A stretch of 35,288 nucleotides of DNA from Betaproteobacteria bacterium. GTDB taxonomy: Bacteria > Pseudomonadota > Gammaproteobacteria > Burkholderiales > SG8-39. A program made the position numbers and the translations under genes. Positions 1 to 9,641 of this stretch are shown here, in pieces. Below the pieces are notes generated by a model that was not told where the DNA came from, did no database searches, and saw only the letters and a list, made by a program, of their open reading frames with translations. The stretch covers positions 1-35,288 of the forward strand of contig SHXR01000046.1 in the NCBI GenBank assembly GCA_009693235.1, read 5' to 3'. Within the stretch, counting starts at the first letter, position 1, and each line of letters opens with the position of its first letter.

Positions 1-232
1 CAAAGACACACGCCATCGCCTCAATCGCGCTCGACCAATCGGCACTCAGCCACCGCACAATCGGTCCCGGTTACACTGCCGGTCCAATCAACCATCGACT
101 TCCCGCTCGACTCGTTCAGGATCAAACCTGAATTGGAAACGGCTGGCTCACGACGGCTAAATTAAAGGAGTTTTGAGGGATTGGATGTAACCCTGCATCG
201 GCACGCAATCGCCGAATGCGAACACATTAGGG
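1..232. other. Left-edge region without a recognisable gene
   Basis: This stretch lies downstream of ispF and holds no gene I can support. One plus-strand frame is open from base 1 to a TAA at 163-165 (54 codons), so it could be the tail of a gene convergent with ispF. Two other frames are also open over most of the same stretch, and the translation is rich in Ser, Arg, Pro and Thr with no motif. An AAAGGAG-like sequence near 164-170 leads only to an ATG immediately followed by TAA. Confidence 0.3.
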
Positions 233-712
233 TCACGAAACGCTTCGCAATAACGCGACCGCTTCAGCGGCAACTCCTTCGCCCCGACCGGCGAAACCCA
301 GGCGCTCGGTTGTTTTCGCTTTGACGTTCACCTGTCCGAGCGCTAAGCCAAGCACCGCGGCGATCCGTGCAATCATGGTTGGAATATACGGCGCCATCCG
401 TGGTGCCTGCGCGATGATCGTCGCATCGACATTTTCAATCGTATAACCCGCTTCCGCAACGAGCCGGCCAGCCGCGCCGAGCAGGACCGTGCTATCAACG
501 CCCCGATAGCTTTCATCGGTATCCGGAAAGTGTCGACCGATATCACCCAAGGCCGCCGCGCCAAGTAGTGCGTCGATCAAAGCATGCAGCAACACGTCGG
601 CATCGGAATGGCCGTCTAGCCCACGCTCGAACGGAATTGTGACCCCGCCGATGATGAGCGGTCGCCCGATCACCAAAGCGTGCACATCGAATCCCTGGCC
701 AATGCGAAACAT
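233..712 (-). CDS. ispF: 2-C-methyl-D-erythritol 2,4-cyclodiphosphate synthase
   Basis: IspF converts 4-diphosphocytidyl-methylerythritol 2-phosphate to the 2,4-cyclodiphosphate with release of CMP, in the cytosolic MEP pathway to isoprenoids. The protein has 159 residues, the usual length of this homotrimeric enzyme. The N-terminal GxGxDVHAL-type motif supplies Asp9 and His11. [12 protein letters not shown] supplies His35 and His43; Asp9, His11 and His43 correspond to the metal site. The C-terminal [13 protein letters not shown] segment is the family signature. The ATG at 710-712 lies 3 bases after the ispD stop, so the two genes are transcribed together on the minus strand, ispD first. Nothing is unusual about it. 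Confidence 0.97.
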   Translation of the reverse strand: MFRIGQGFDVHALVIGRPLIIGGVTIPFERGLDGHSDADVLLHALIDALLGAAALGDIGRHFPDTDESYRGVDSTVLLGAAGRLVAEAGYTIENVDATIIAQAPRMAPYIPTMIARIAAVLGLALGQVNVKAKTTERLGFAGRGEGVAAEAVALLRSVS

Positions 713-715
713 GTT

Positions 716-1426
716 TTATGCCAATGGATTGGTTGTCTGATTCATCCACGCGGCGACCAGCGCCAGATCCTCCTGGAGTGTCACCTTGATATTCGTTCCC
801 ATGCCCGCAATCAACCGCGGATAAAATCCCAGCCGCTCCACCGCACTCGCTTCATCGGTAATCGCTGCATTTTGCGCATGACCGCCACCCAGTGCCTGCA
901 ACAGCGTGCCGTAACGAAACATTTGCGGCGTCAACGCACGCCACAGCGATGAGCGATCAATGGTGCGCGCAACCCGGCCATCGCCATTGTCTTCTTTGAG
1001 TGTATCGGCGACCGGCGCGGCGAGCAATCCGCCAATCTCCGTGGCGGTCATCGCGTCCATCAAACGAGCGACATCGCCTGGCGTCAAGCAGGGGCGCGCG
1101 GCATCATGTACCAGCATCCAGTCATCCAGGTCTACTACATCGGCACAAGCGACCAAGCCGTTGTACACGCTGATGGTCCGCGTCTCGCCGCCGCAATAAA
1201 GGGGCACGACGCGCTGCGTGACATCGCCCCAATCTATTTGCTTGAAGCGCGAGTCCTCGGCTCCAAGCACAACGAACACGCTGTCGATGCGAGCCTCCGC
1301 GAGCAGCGCCCGAATCGCATGGACGATCAGCGGCGCGCCGCCCACGTTCAGATACTGCTTGGGGAGCTCGCCACCCAATCGCCGACCGGAGCCGGCCGCC
1401 GGAACCAACCCAAAATATCGTTCCAT
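716..1426 (-). CDS. ispD: 2-C-methyl-D-erythritol 4-phosphate cytidylyltransferase
   Basis: IspD transfers CMP from CTP to methylerythritol 4-phosphate, the MEP-pathway step shortly before IspF. The 236-residue length is typical. The N-terminal nucleotide-binding loop reads PAAGSGRRLGGELPKQYL at about residues 9-26, with the conserved Gly-rich turn, Arg and Lys. VHDAARP at about residues 106-112 is the second signature and carries the metal- and substrate-binding Asp and Arg. The gene is the first of a two-gene minus-strand unit with ispF directly behind it. It is divergent from mfd across about 250 bases. A long open frame at 1122-2057 on the same strand is a shadow of this gene and of mfd. 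Confidence 0.97.
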   Translation of the reverse strand: MERYFGLVPAAGSGRRLGGELPKQYLNVGGAPLIVHAIRALLAEARIDSVFVVLGAEDSRFKQIDWGDVTQRVVPLYCGGETRTISVYNGLVACADVVDLDDWMLVHDAARPCLTPGDVARLMDAMTATEIGGLLAAPVADTLKEDNGDGRVARTIDRSSLWRALTPQMFRYGTLLQALGGGHAQNAAITDEASAVERLGFYPRLIAGMGTNIKVTLQEDLALVAAWMNQTTNPLA

Positions 1427-1514
1427 CCAGAAATGCTTTCCCAGTATCGGCGATCGAATACCCGCATTCCATCACCGGCACCCGTGACACCGCAATGCAT
1501 GCATCGACGGTGGC

Positions 1515-1520
1515 TATAAT
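1515..1520 (+). promoter_or_regulatory. Candidate -10 element (TATAAT) upstream of mfd
   Basis: A perfect TATAAT lies in the ispD/mfd divergent gap, about 150 bases before the mfd start. No good -35 element stands at 16-18 bases upstream, and a TGACA-like sequence at about 1485-1489 is too far away. It could drive mfd with a long leader, or be chance. Confidence 0.25.
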
Positions 1521-1673
1521 ACCGGCGCATCGGCCGTCACGCGGGGCGATGCAACTTTCACGTGTCCGCACCATGCGAACTGCCATCGCTACCTGATCCC
1601 GTACCGGCGATGAAATCGTCCTGCGGTGCGATGCGGATCGCCCATTTCGCCGCCCCTCCACTTTCCAAAGCTG

Positions 1674-4600
1674 ATGAATTCCGTCGTCGCGCCTCCCAAA
1701 TTTTCCCGACCACGCCTGGACAATCTCCCAGGGTCCGCCGACGCCTACGAGCTGGCTCAGCTTGCCCTTGGTCTCAAGAGGGCGGGCGGCCGGCAACTCG
1801 TCACCGTGATCTGCGCGTCCGCACTCGATGCCCAAAGACTGCGCGATGAGATCGCCTATTTCGCGCCGACCTTGCAGGTCCATTTGTTCGCCGATTGGGA
1901 AACCCTTCCCTATGACGCCCTCTCGCCGCATCAGGATCTCGTCTCGGAACGCCTGGAGACCCTGTACAAAGTCATGAAGGGTGAAGCGGGCGTTCTGGTG
2001 GTGCCCGCATCGACGGCCTTGCAACGCCTCGGTCCACCGGAGTATCTCGCTGCCCACACCTTCTTCATCAAGGCAGGCGCCAAGCTGGAACTGGACAGCC
2101 TACGCGAACAATTGGTGCGCGGCGGCTACACCCATGCGACCCAAGTGATGTCACCAGGGGAATTCTGTGTCCGCGGCGGACTGCTCGATCTTTTCCCGAT
2201 GGGGAGCACGCTGCCTTATCGTCTCGATCTCGTCGACGAAGACATCGAGACGATTCGCACCTTCGATCCCGACACCCAGCGCACCGTCTTCAAGGTCAAC
2301 GAAATCCGCTTGCTGCCCGCGCGTGAATTTCCGATGCATGAGGCGGCACGCACCGGATTTCGTACGCGCTTTCGCGAGACCATCGAAGGAGATGTCACCA
2401 AGTCATCCATCTATCGCGATGTAAGCAATGGTGTCCCGCCCGCCGGCATCGAATACTACCTACCGCTTTTTTTTGACAAGACGAGCACGCTATTCGATTA
2501 CCTGCCCACCCATACCTCACTGGTCCTGCATCACGACTGCGCCGGCGCAATCGATGAGTTCTGGCGTGATTTGAATTCGCGCTATGCCTTATTAAAGGGC
2601 GATCGTGCGCGGCCCCTGTTGTCGCCATTCACGCTTTATTTGTCCAGCGAGCAGTTTTTTCTCGCGGCGCGAGCATTTTCGCGCATCGACATTCGCGAGC
2701 GGCCCGAGCTTGATGAAGGGCCCAGCGCCTACCGGAAGCTTCCTGACATTGCGGTGGACCGGCGTGCCCCAGATCCGCTCCATCGGCTCAAAACCTACCT
2801 CGGAGCGACGTCGCATCGCGTATTGATCGCCGCCGAATCGGCCGGCCGGCGCGAAACGATGCGCGAGTACTTCAACGATTACGGCCTCGCAACCGTACCC
2901 TGCCCCGATTTTGCCGCCTTCGTCAGCGCCGTCGATCGCATCATGCTCGGGGTGGCGCCACTTGGCGGCGGCTTCATTGCACAAGAAGACGGCCAGGTCG
3001 TCATCACCGAAGCAGAACTCTATGCCGCAACCGCACGCGCGCGCGGCGGCCGCGCCGACGCCAAACGCACCGTGGTCGAAGGCATGGTGCGCGATCTTGC
3101 CGAGCTGCGCGTCGGCGATCCAGTGGTGCATGTCGAATATGGCGTTGGCCGCTACCACGGTCTGGTGAGCCTGGACATCGGCGATGGCGACAATGAATTC
3201 CTCTCCCTCGAATATGCGGGCGGCGCGAAACTCTATGTGCCGGTCGCGCAGCTACACGTCATCAGCCGCTATGCCGGCGGGCCGCCTGAACATGCGCCGC
3301 TCCATCAAATGGGCAGCGATCAGTGGGAAAAAGCCAAGCGCAAAGCGGCCGAACAGGTACGGGACACCGCCGCCGAACTGCTGGCGATCTACGCCCAGCG
3401 GGCAGTGCGACAAGGCCACAGCTTCAATATCAAGACCCATGATCTCGAAGCGTTTGCCGAAGGGTTTGGCTTCGAGGAAACGCCCGATCAAGCCGCTGCC
3501 ATTGAGGCTGTCATCACCGACATGCGAGACGGCAAACCAATGGACCGGTTGGTATGCGGCGATGTGGGGTTCGGTAAGACCGAAGTGGCGCTACGGGCCA
3601 CGTTCGCGGCGGTCGCCGACGGCCAGCAAGTCGCCATCCTGACGCCAACTACGCTGCTTGCCGAGCAACACTTCAACACGTTTTCCGATCGGTTCGCCGA
3701 CTGGCCGATCAGAATCGGTGAGCTCTCGCGGTTTCGCACCAGCAAAGAACAGACCGTCACCTTGGCAGCCCTTGCCGCAGGCAATATCGATATCGTCATC
3801 GGCACCCATAAGATTCTCTCGCCAGACGTCAAGTTCAAGCGCCTGGGTCTGGTGATCGTCGACGAAGAGCATCGTTTCGGCGTGCGACATAAAGAAGCGC
3901 TCAAAGCACTGCGCGCCGAAGTCGACGTTCTGACGCTCACCGCGACGCCCATCCCGCGCACACTCGCGATGTCGCTGGAAGGTCTGCGTGATCTCTCGGT
4001 CATCGCCACCGCACCGGCACGGCGTCTGGCCATCAAGACCTTCGTGACACCCTACTCGCCTGGCATCATTCGCGAGGCGATGATGCGGGAGCTCAAACGC
4101 GGCGGACAAATTTATTTCCTACACAACGATGTGCAAAGCATCGGCACGCAACGCGAACGATTGACTGAGCTGGTGCCCGAAGCCCGCATCGCGATCGCCC
4201 ATGGCCAAATGCCCGAGCGCGAACTGGAACATGTGATGCGTGAGTTCCTGCAGCAGCGTTTCAACGTGCTCTTGTGTTCAACGATCATCGAAACCGGCAT
4301 CGACATCCCTACCGCCAACACGATCCTCATCGACCGCGCCGACAAATTTGGACTGGCGCAGCTGCATCAACTGCGTGGTCGCGTTGGACGCTCCCACCAT
4401 CAGGCCTATGCCTACCTGCTCACACCACCCGGTGATGCATTGAGCGCCGGCGCCAAGAAACGCCTCGAAGCGATTCAGATGATGGAGAAACTGGGGTCGG
4501 GTTTCTTTCTTGCCATGCACGATCTCGAGATTCGCGGCGCGGGCGAAGTCCTGGGCGATGAGCAAAGCGGTGAGATGCAGGAAATCGGTTTCAACCTGTA

Positions 4601-5117
4601 TGCGGATATGTTGAACACGGCGGTGCGTGCGCTGAAGGCAGGCCGGGAACCGGACTTGTCACGCCCGCTGGAAGTCACGACCGAAGTCAATCTTCATACG
4701 CCGGCCCTGTTGCCCACCGAATACTGTGCCGATGTGCATGAGCGATTGGTCCTCTATAAGCGGCTCGCCCATTGCCCTACCGATGATGCGCTCATCACTA
4801 TTCAAGAAGAACTCATCGATCGGTTCGGATCGTTGCCACCCGCCGCCGAGGCACTGCTCGCCAGCCATCGGGTCCGCATGCTCGCCAAACCGCTTGGCAT
4901 CCAGCGGGTCGATGCCTCCACCGAGGCGATTGCATTCACGTTCGAACCCCATCCTTTGGTCGATCCCGGACGCATCATTCAGCTTATTCAAAAGAATCGC
5001 CATTGGAAGCTCGCCGGCCCTAATCGACTGCGGGTGGAAATGAAAGCGACCACGATTCCCGAGCGCGTACGGGCCATCCGCGACATCCTTCAATTGCTGA
5101 AACCCAAAACATTGTGA
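1674..5117 (+). CDS. mfd: Transcription-repair coupling factor Mfd
   Basis: Mfd is an ATP-dependent DNA translocase. It removes RNA polymerase stalled at template lesions and recruits UvrA for nucleotide excision repair. With the ATG at 1674 the protein has 1147 residues, matching the family. The frame is open upstream to a GTG at 1626, but the extra 16 residues resemble nothing conserved. In order one sees the UvrB-like N-terminal module (DWETLPYDALSPHQDLVSER, about residues 83-102), the RNA-polymerase-interacting domain (VVHVEYGVGRYHGL, about 480-495), Walker A GDVGFGKTEVA near 628, the DEEH box near 730, RecG-like helicase motifs ending in QLRGRVGRS, and the C-terminal regulatory domain. 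The stop overlaps the next start by 4 bases. Confidence 0.98.
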   Translation: MNSVVAPPKFSRPRLDNLPGSADAYELAQLALGLKRAGGRQLVTVICASALDAQRLRDEIAYFAPTLQVHLFADWETLPYDALSPHQDLVSERLETLYKVMKGEAGVLVVPASTALQRLGPPEYLAAHTFFIKAGAKLELDSLREQLVRGGYTHATQVMSPGEFCVRGGLLDLFPMGSTLPYRLDLVDEDIETIRTFDPDTQRTVFKVNEIRLLPAREFPMHEAARTGFRTRFRETIEGDVTKSSIYRDVSNGVPPAGIEYYLPLFFDKTSTLFDYLPTHTSLVLHHDCAGAIDEFWRDLNSRYALLKGDRARPLLSPFTLYLSSEQFFLAARAFSRIDIRERPELDEGPSAYRKLPDIAVDRRAPDPLHRLKTYLGATSHRVLIAAESAGRRETMREYFNDYGLATVPCPDFAAFVSAVDRIMLGVAPLGGGFIAQEDGQVVITEAELYAATARARGGRADAKRTVVEGMVRDLAELRVGDPVVHVEYGVGRYHGLVSLDIGDGDNEFLSLEYAGGAKLYVPVAQLHVISRYAGGPPEHAPLHQMGSDQWEKAKRKAAEQVRDTAAELLAIYAQRAVRQGHSFNIKTHDLEAFAEGFGFEETPDQAAAIEAVITDMRDGKPMDRLVCGDVGFGKTEVALRATFAAVADGQQVAILTPTTLLAEQHFNTFSDRFADWPIRIGELSRFRTSKEQTVTLAALAAGNIDIVIGTHKILSPDVKFKRLGLVIVDEEHRFGVRHKEALKALRAEVDVLTLTATPIPRTLAMSLEGLRDLSVIATAPARRLAIKTFVTPYSPGIIREAMMRELKRGGQIYFLHNDVQSIGTQRERLTELVPEARIAIAHGQMPERELEHVMREFLQQRFNVLLCSTIIETGIDIPTANTILIDRADKFGLAQLHQLRGRVGRSHHQAYAYLLTPPGDALSAGAKKRLEAIQMMEKLGSGFFLAMHDLEIRGAGEVLGDEQSGEMQEIGFNLYADMLNTAVRALKAGREPDLSRPLEVTTEVNLHTPALLPTEYCADVHERLVLYKRLAHCPTDDALITIQEELIDRFGSLPPAAEALLASHRVRMLAKPLGIQRVDASTEAIAFTFEPHPLVDPGRIIQLIQKNRHWKLAGPNRLRVEMKATTIPERVRAIRDILQLLKPKTL

Positions 5118-6052
5118 TCGCTTGGGCACTTCTAACGTTGGTCCTCGCACTGCTATGGCCGCTCGCAGCGATATGGGCAGCCGAGGCGCCCGATGTCATC
5201 GAGCGTGCCATCCTGGTCGCGCAATCTGGGAAACCTGAGCAGGCGCGCGCGCAACTGCAACCCCTTGCCGAAAGTGGCAACACGCGTGCGCAATTCGGGC
5301 TGGGCCTCATTCTGGAGGGCCCTTTGAAACGTCCCGACGAAGCGGCCCTCTGGTGTCGACGCGCGGCCATCGCCGGACATGTCGAAGCCGAAAACAGTCT
5401 TGGCGCGCTGTTCTTTGAAGGCCGCGGCGTGCCGCGCAATTTTGATGAGGCGTTGTACTGGTATCGCGCCAGCGCCAACCGCGATCACGCCCCGGCGCAA
5501 TTTAATCTTGGCATGATGATCGGGCGCGGCCAGGGCGTGAAGCCCAATCCGGGCGAAATGGTCAAATGGCTGGAGCGGGCCGCGGCCGGTGGCCATAACC
5601 GTGCCCAGGCGCAGTTGGGTCGCCTTTACTTGGAAGCGGTCGGTGTCCAACGCGATGTCACCCAAGCACTCTATTGGTTTGAAAGAGCCGCGGCGCAAGA
5701 TAATCCGTGGGGACAGTATTTTCTTGGTATCCACCGCAAGTCGGGCGACGGCATCCGACGCGATGTGCAAGGCGCCATCGTCTTGTTCGAGAAGGCGGCT
5801 ACGCAGGGACACATCCCTGCCACCCATGAGTTAGGCATCGCTTACGAGACAGGCCTCGCCGGCCCACCCAACGCCCAGCGTGCGATTGAGCACTACGAGC
5901 ACGCCGCAGGGCGCAATCATGTGCCGTCCGTGCGCCGTCTGACCGCGATCTTCACGCGTGGCGAACTGGGATTTTATGTCAATCTTGAGCGCGCCCGTCA
6001 CTGGGGACAAAAACTCAACGCAGCGATTCGGGATGGGATGCCAGACCAATGA
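5114..6052 (+). CDS. Sel1-repeat (TPR-like) exported protein
   Basis: This 312-residue protein starts with a hydrophobic stretch (about residues 2-22, ending in AAIWAAEA) that looks like a signal peptide or membrane anchor. The rest is a row of about seven to eight Sel1-like repeats of roughly 36 residues. Each carries the A.xxLG..Y..G.GV..D...A..WY..AA pattern, for example GALFFEGRGVPRNFDEALYWY and GRLYLEAVGVQRDVTQALYWF (abbreviated). Sel1 repeats form helical scaffolds for protein-protein contacts, and the partner here is unknown. The start is a GTG inside GTGA, overlapping the mfd stop. The 3-prime end overlaps the serB start in ATGA, so mfd, this gene and serB are translationally coupled. 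Confidence 0.9.
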   Translation: MIAWALLTLVLALLWPLAAIWAAEAPDVIERAILVAQSGKPEQARAQLQPLAESGNTRAQFGLGLILEGPLKRPDEAALWCRRAAIAGHVEAENSLGALFFEGRGVPRNFDEALYWYRASANRDHAPAQFNLGMMIGRGQGVKPNPGEMVKWLERAAAGGHNRAQAQLGRLYLEAVGVQRDVTQALYWFERAAAQDNPWGQYFLGIHRKSGDGIRRDVQGAIVLFEKAATQGHIPATHELGIAYETGLAGPPNAQRAIEHYEHAAGRNHVPSVRRLTAIFTRGELGFYVNLERARHWGQKLNAAIRDGMPDQ

Positions 6053-6888
6053 TGCAATCCGATCTCATTGTTCAGGGACCAGGGGCCACGCGTACATTCG
6101 CCGAAGGGCTGGTGCAATCCACGGGCGCCGCTTCGATCGAACCGATTGGACCAGCCGCATTTCGGCTGACCGGCGGACAAATTTCCGCCGCGATCGCTAC
6201 GCTGTGCGCAGGCGCCGCGGTCGATGTCGCGATCGTTCCGGCCGTGCAACGACTTGCAGATTTTCGGCTCGTCGCCTTGGACATGGATTCCACCCTCATT
6301 ACCATTGAATGTATCGATGAGCTGGCCGATCTCGTCGGCAAGAAAGCGGAAATCGCGGCAATCACCGCGGCGGCGATGCGCGGGGAACTCGACTACCAGG
6401 GGAGCCTTCGCCAACGTGTCGCCGCGCTCGCCGGCATAGAGCTCGCCGCGGTCGAGTCGGTCTACACCGAACGACTGCAACTGTCCCCCGGCGCAGAAGC
6501 CCTGCTGGAACGTTTGCGTGCCCTTGGCATCAAGACGCTGTTGGTGTCGGGTGGCTTCACTTTTTTCACTGAGCGACTCAAGCAACGACTACAGCTTGAT
6601 TTTGCGCAGTCCAACATCCTGGAGATCGTAGACGGCAGACTCACCGGCAGCCTCATTGGCGATCTGGTGGATGGCACTCGCAAGGCGCAAATCGTCGCGG
6701 CAACGGCCCGGCAGTTGGGCATTGCTGCCACGCAAATCATCGCGATGGGTGATGGCGTCAATGACCTGCCGATGATGGCCGAGGCCGGCGTATCAATTGC
6801 CTATCGCGCGAAGCCGAAGGTCCGGGAGCAGGCTACCTACAGCTTCAACTATGTAGGGTTGGATGGTCTGCTGAATCTGTTTCGTTAA
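6049..6888 (+). CDS. serB: Phosphoserine phosphatase SerB
   Basis: SerB hydrolyses O-phosphoserine to serine, the last step of the phosphorylated serine pathway. It is a HAD-superfamily enzyme of 279 residues. About 75 N-terminal residues form a divergent ACT-like leader, followed by HAD motif I DMDSTLI with the nucleophile Asp. Motif II is LLVSGGFTFF and the distal motif is GDGVNDLPM with the Mg-binding Asp. The ATG overlaps the preceding stop (ATGA), so it is the last gene of the mfd operon. cysE, which uses serine as substrate, lies next to it on the other strand. Confidence 0.96.
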   Translation: MMQSDLIVQGPGATRTFAEGLVQSTGAASIEPIGPAAFRLTGGQISAAIATLCAGAAVDVAIVPAVQRLADFRLVALDMDSTLITIECIDELADLVGKKAEIAAITAAAMRGELDYQGSLRQRVAALAGIELAAVESVYTERLQLSPGAEALLERLRALGIKTLLVSGGFTFFTERLKQRLQLDFAQSNILEIVDGRLTGSLIGDLVDGTRKAQIVAATARQLGIAATQIIAMGDGVNDLPMMAEAGVSIAYRAKPKVREQATYSFNYVGLDGLLNLFR

Positions 6889-7013
6889 GACGGCGTCCGC
6901 CACTCGAACGATCAAGCCATCATGACGAGCCAACGAACGCAACGATTGCAATGGGATGCATGTAAAGGCGATCGTCTTCGTCCCGCCGACTTGTTTCCCT
7001 GAGCGCTGTACCC

Positions 7014-7778
7014 CTACTTCTCCCCGACGCGACGCAACCGCGGCTCATCCGACGATGGTTCCGGCGGCGTTCGTTCGGCCAGCGCCCGCTCCAGGCCCGC
7101 AATACGGGCGGCCGCCTCATTCAGCCGTTTTTCCAGATCGGCACCATGATCGGTGAGGCCGCGGATGGCTTGGGCGACCGGATCATCGTCGCGCGGTGAT
7201 ACCGCATAGGCCGAGAAACCAAGCTTTCCCGCATGGGCTTCACGAACCTGCTCGGCCCCCGCCTCGATGATGCGCGCGGGAATGCCCACCGCGGTGGCAC
7301 CGGGTGGAACGTCCTTGACGACCACCGCGTTAGACCCGACCTTCGCATGCTCATGAATCACAATCGGCCCGAGCACCTTCGCACCCGCGCCAATGACCAC
7401 GCCATTGCGCAACGTAGGATGCCGCTTACCTTTGTTCCAGGAGGTACCGCCCAGCGTCACCCCATGGTAGAGCGTGCAATCGTCGCCGATTTCCGCGGTT
7501 TCACCGATCACCACGCCCATCCCGTGATCGATGAAAAACCGCCGGCCAATGGTTGCGCCGGGATGAATCTCGATGCCGGTTAGAAAACGCCCCAAGTGGG
7601 AAACCAAGCGTGCCAGCCACCGCAGGCGCCACCGCCACAGGGCGTGCGCGATCCGATGCAACCGCAGGGCATGAAATCCCGGGTAACAGGTGAGCACCTC
7701 CCACACGGTCCGCGCGGCAGGATCCCGCTCGAATATGCAGGCGATATCTTCACGAAAATGGGACAGCATAGAAAACAT
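7014..7778 (-). CDS. cysE: Serine O-acetyltransferase
   Basis: CysE acetylates serine with acetyl-CoA to give O-acetylserine for cysteine synthesis. The 254-residue protein has the short helical N-terminal domain with [17 protein letters not shown] left-handed beta-helix of hexapeptide repeats follows, containing the catalytic-loop signature [15 protein letters not shown] and [17 protein letters not shown]. The helix closes at VGIPARII (about residue 195). The roughly 60-residue tail is charged and helical with no known motif. An alternative ATG lies 9 bases inside the chosen start, and neither has a clear Shine-Dalgarno sequence. It lies 48 bases downstream of trmJ on the same strand and is probably co-transcribed with it. 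Confidence 0.95.
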   Translation of the reverse strand: MFSMLSHFREDIACIFERDPAARTVWEVLTCYPGFHALRLHRIAHALWRWRLRWLARLVSHLGRFLTGIEIHPGATIGRRFFIDHGMGVVIGETAEIGDDCTLYHGVTLGGTSWNKGKRHPTLRNGVVIGAGAKVLGPIVIHEHAKVGSNAVVVKDVPPGATAVGIPARIIEAGAEQVREAHAGKLGFSAYAVSPRDDDPVAQAIRGLTDHGADLEKRLNEAAARIAGLERALAERTPPEPSSDEPRLRRVGEK

Positions 7779-7826
7779 CCGGAAGCCTAGCTAAATACTG
7801 AATTGTCGGCCGCGTGTGCGCCCGGG

Positions 7827-8621
7827 TCAATCGGAATTCACGTCGTGATTGGCGGTGTCGGACAGGCCGGACTTCGCCGCATGGACCGCAAGGTTATTGA
7901 GGATTCCCCTGAGGATATTCACTTCTTCCCGCTCAAGGGTGGCGCGCCCGAACAGGCGACGCAGCCGGTCCATCAGCTTGCCCGGATTCTTATGATCAAG
8001 GAACCCGCTTGCGCCAAGCGCATGCTCGAAATGGCCGAACAACCCTTCAATCTCGGCATAGCTTGCCGGGGCAAATTTTTCCGGCGCCGGCGCACGCGTG
8101 CGGCCAGACGATGCAGCAACCGCGCCCACCGCTGCACTCGCCAAGCGCAGCTCATAGGCCATCACTTGGACGGCCGCTGCGACGTTCAGCGACGAATAGA
8201 GCGGATTGGCCGGGATTTCCACGATCCGTTGGCAACGCAGGATGTCTTCATTGCGCAGTCCACTTTCTTCGTTACCGAATAGAAATGCCACCGGGCCACC
8301 ACCCGCCGCGTCGATCGCTTCGCGTGCCGCCTCACGTGGTGTGAGAACAATGGGCCCCATTTCCCGTGGTCGTGCAGTGAGCGCGAAGGCGGCAATCGTC
8401 CCAGCCAGCGCCTGATCGACCGAGTGGACGAGGGTCGCGTCACAAACGATGTCGGCCGCGCCGCTTGCCATCGACAGCGCGTCCCGATCAGGGAATCGGT
8501 TCGGACGCACCAACCACAGCGCAGACAGCCCCATCGTCTTCATCGCGCGGGCCGCTGCCCCAATATTTCCCGGATGGCTGGTATGCGCAAGCACGATCCG
8601 AATATTGTCGAGTTTCGACAT
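7827..8621 (-). CDS. trmJ: tRNA (cytidine/uridine-2'-O-)-methyltransferase TrmJ
   Basis: TrmJ methylates the 2'-O of the nucleotide at position 32 of tRNA using S-adenosylmethionine. From the ATG at 8621 the protein has 264 residues. The frame stays open 14 codons further upstream without conserved sequence, and IRIVLAHTSHPGNIGAAARAM is where the family normally begins. The SPOUT knot motifs are clear: GNIGAAARAMKTMG near the N-terminus, FLFGNEESGL in the middle and IPANPLYSSLNVAAAVQV. The C-terminal helical extension (about residues 170-264) is typical of TrmJ rather than of TrmH or TrmL. The gene is divergent from suhB with cysE behind it, a common betaproteobacterial order. Confidence 0.94.
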   Translation of the reverse strand: MSKLDNIRIVLAHTSHPGNIGAAARAMKTMGLSALWLVRPNRFPDRDALSMASGAADIVCDATLVHSVDQALAGTIAAFALTARPREMGPIVLTPREAAREAIDAAGGGPVAFLFGNEESGLRNEDILRCQRIVEIPANPLYSSLNVAAAVQVMAYELRLASAAVGAVAASSGRTRAPAPEKFAPASYAEIEGLFGHFEHALGASGFLDHKNPGKLMDRLRRLFGRATLEREEVNILRGILNNLAVHAAKSGLSDTANHDVNSD

Positions 8622-8703
8622 TGCTGCCAGCGTATTGATTGACAATCCTCTCGACCCAGTCAAAGTAAAACGTGGCGCGGGCCGAAGCGTCGCCTCGATC
8701 CGC

Positions 8704-8709
8704 TACAAT
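8704..8709 (+). promoter_or_regulatory. Candidate -10 element (TACAAT) upstream of suhB
   Basis: TACAAT stands 84 bases before the suhB ATG in the trmJ/suhB divergent gap. The -35 region at the usual spacing is poor. A TTGACA at 8639-8644 is perfect, but it would need a -10 element near 8662-8667, where only AAAGTA is found. The gap plausibly holds promoters for both genes. Confidence 0.25.
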
Positions 8710-8793
8710 CCTTGGCTTGCCAGCTGCGAGCATTCGCATGACCCGGAATGCCGGGGCACCGCAACAGCGCTCTTTAACCGGACCTTCGTCACC

Positions 8794-9612
8794 ATGACCA
8801 CACTGCATCCGATGCTCACCGCCGCCGTCAAGGCGGCGCGCAAAGCAGGCGCGATCATCAATCGCGCCTCACTCGATTTGGATGCGCTCACCGTCACGAC
8901 CAAACGCAAGAACGATTTCGTCACCGAAGTCGATCAGGCCGCCGAACAAGCGGTAGTCGATATCATTCGAAAATCGTATCCCGATCACGGCATTCTCGCA
9001 GAAGAATCGGGGGCGTCGGGGAAGGCGGATGCCGAACACGTCTGGATCGTCGATCCGCTCGATGGCACGACCAATTTTATTCACGGATTCCCCCAATACT
9101 GCGTCTCCATCGCGGTAACCCAAAACGGCATACTGGCGCATGGCGTGATCTACGATCCGGTGAAGAACGAACTCTTCACCGCCAGCCGCGGTCGGGGTGC
9201 TTATCTCAATGATCGGCGGATGCGTGTTTCCGGTCGCATCGGACTCAAAGCATCGCTCATCGGCACCGGCTTCCCGTTCCGCGAAATCGATAATTTCGAT
9301 GAATACATGGCGATGTTCAAGTCGGTGACGTGCGAGACGGCCGGCATTCGGCGCGCCGGATCGGCCGCGCTCGACCTCGCCTATGTGGCCGCAGGCCGAC
9401 TCGACGGCTTCTGGGAAATCGGCCTATCGCCCTGGGACGTCGCGGCGGGCGCCTTGCTGATTCAAGAAGCGGGCGGGCTGATCAGCACACTCGGCGGCGA
9501 AGGAGACTTTCTTCATACGGGCAACGTCGTGTGCGGATCGCCGAAAGTATTCGGCCCGCTCTTGCAACTGGTCGGGAAACATTGGAAGAAAGACGCGCGC
9601 CTTGCTTCGTGA
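8794..9612 (+). CDS. suhB: Inositol monophosphatase family protein SuhB
   Basis: SuhB is a Mg-dependent inositol-1-monophosphatase. In proteobacteria it also joins the rRNA transcription antitermination complex. The ATG at 8794 gives 272 residues, close to the family length. The open frame reaches back to 8449, but that part overlaps trmJ antisense and is not conserved. Catalytic motifs are present in order: ILAEESG with the metal-binding Glu, WIVDPLDGTTNFIHGFP, and WDVAAGALLIQEAGG near the C-terminus. It is divergent from trmJ and convergent with the flavin monooxygenase gene downstream, with a hairpin between them. Confidence 0.95.
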   Translation: MTTLHPMLTAAVKAARKAGAIINRASLDLDALTVTTKRKNDFVTEVDQAAEQAVVDIIRKSYPDHGILAEESGASGKADAEHVWIVDPLDGTTNFIHGFPQYCVSIAVTQNGILAHGVIYDPVKNELFTASRGRGAYLNDRRMRVSGRIGLKASLIGTGFPFREIDNFDEYMAMFKSVTCETAGIRRAGSAALDLAYVAAGRLDGFWEIGLSPWDVAAGALLIQEAGGLISTLGGEGDFLHTGNVVCGSPKVFGPLLQLVGKHWKKDARLAS

Positions 9613-9641
9613 AAAGTGATAAATGAAGGGCAGTACCATCC

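Noticed and set aside
1..165. Open plus-strand frame at the left edge as a gene tail
   Set aside because: The frame is short, other frames are open as well, and the residue composition is not protein-like. It was kept only as a note.
1122..2057. Long minus-strand open frame across the ispD/mfd gap (311 codons)
   Set aside because: It overlaps ispD and mfd, which have clear family motifs, and its translation is Arg-rich with no motif. It is a shadow.
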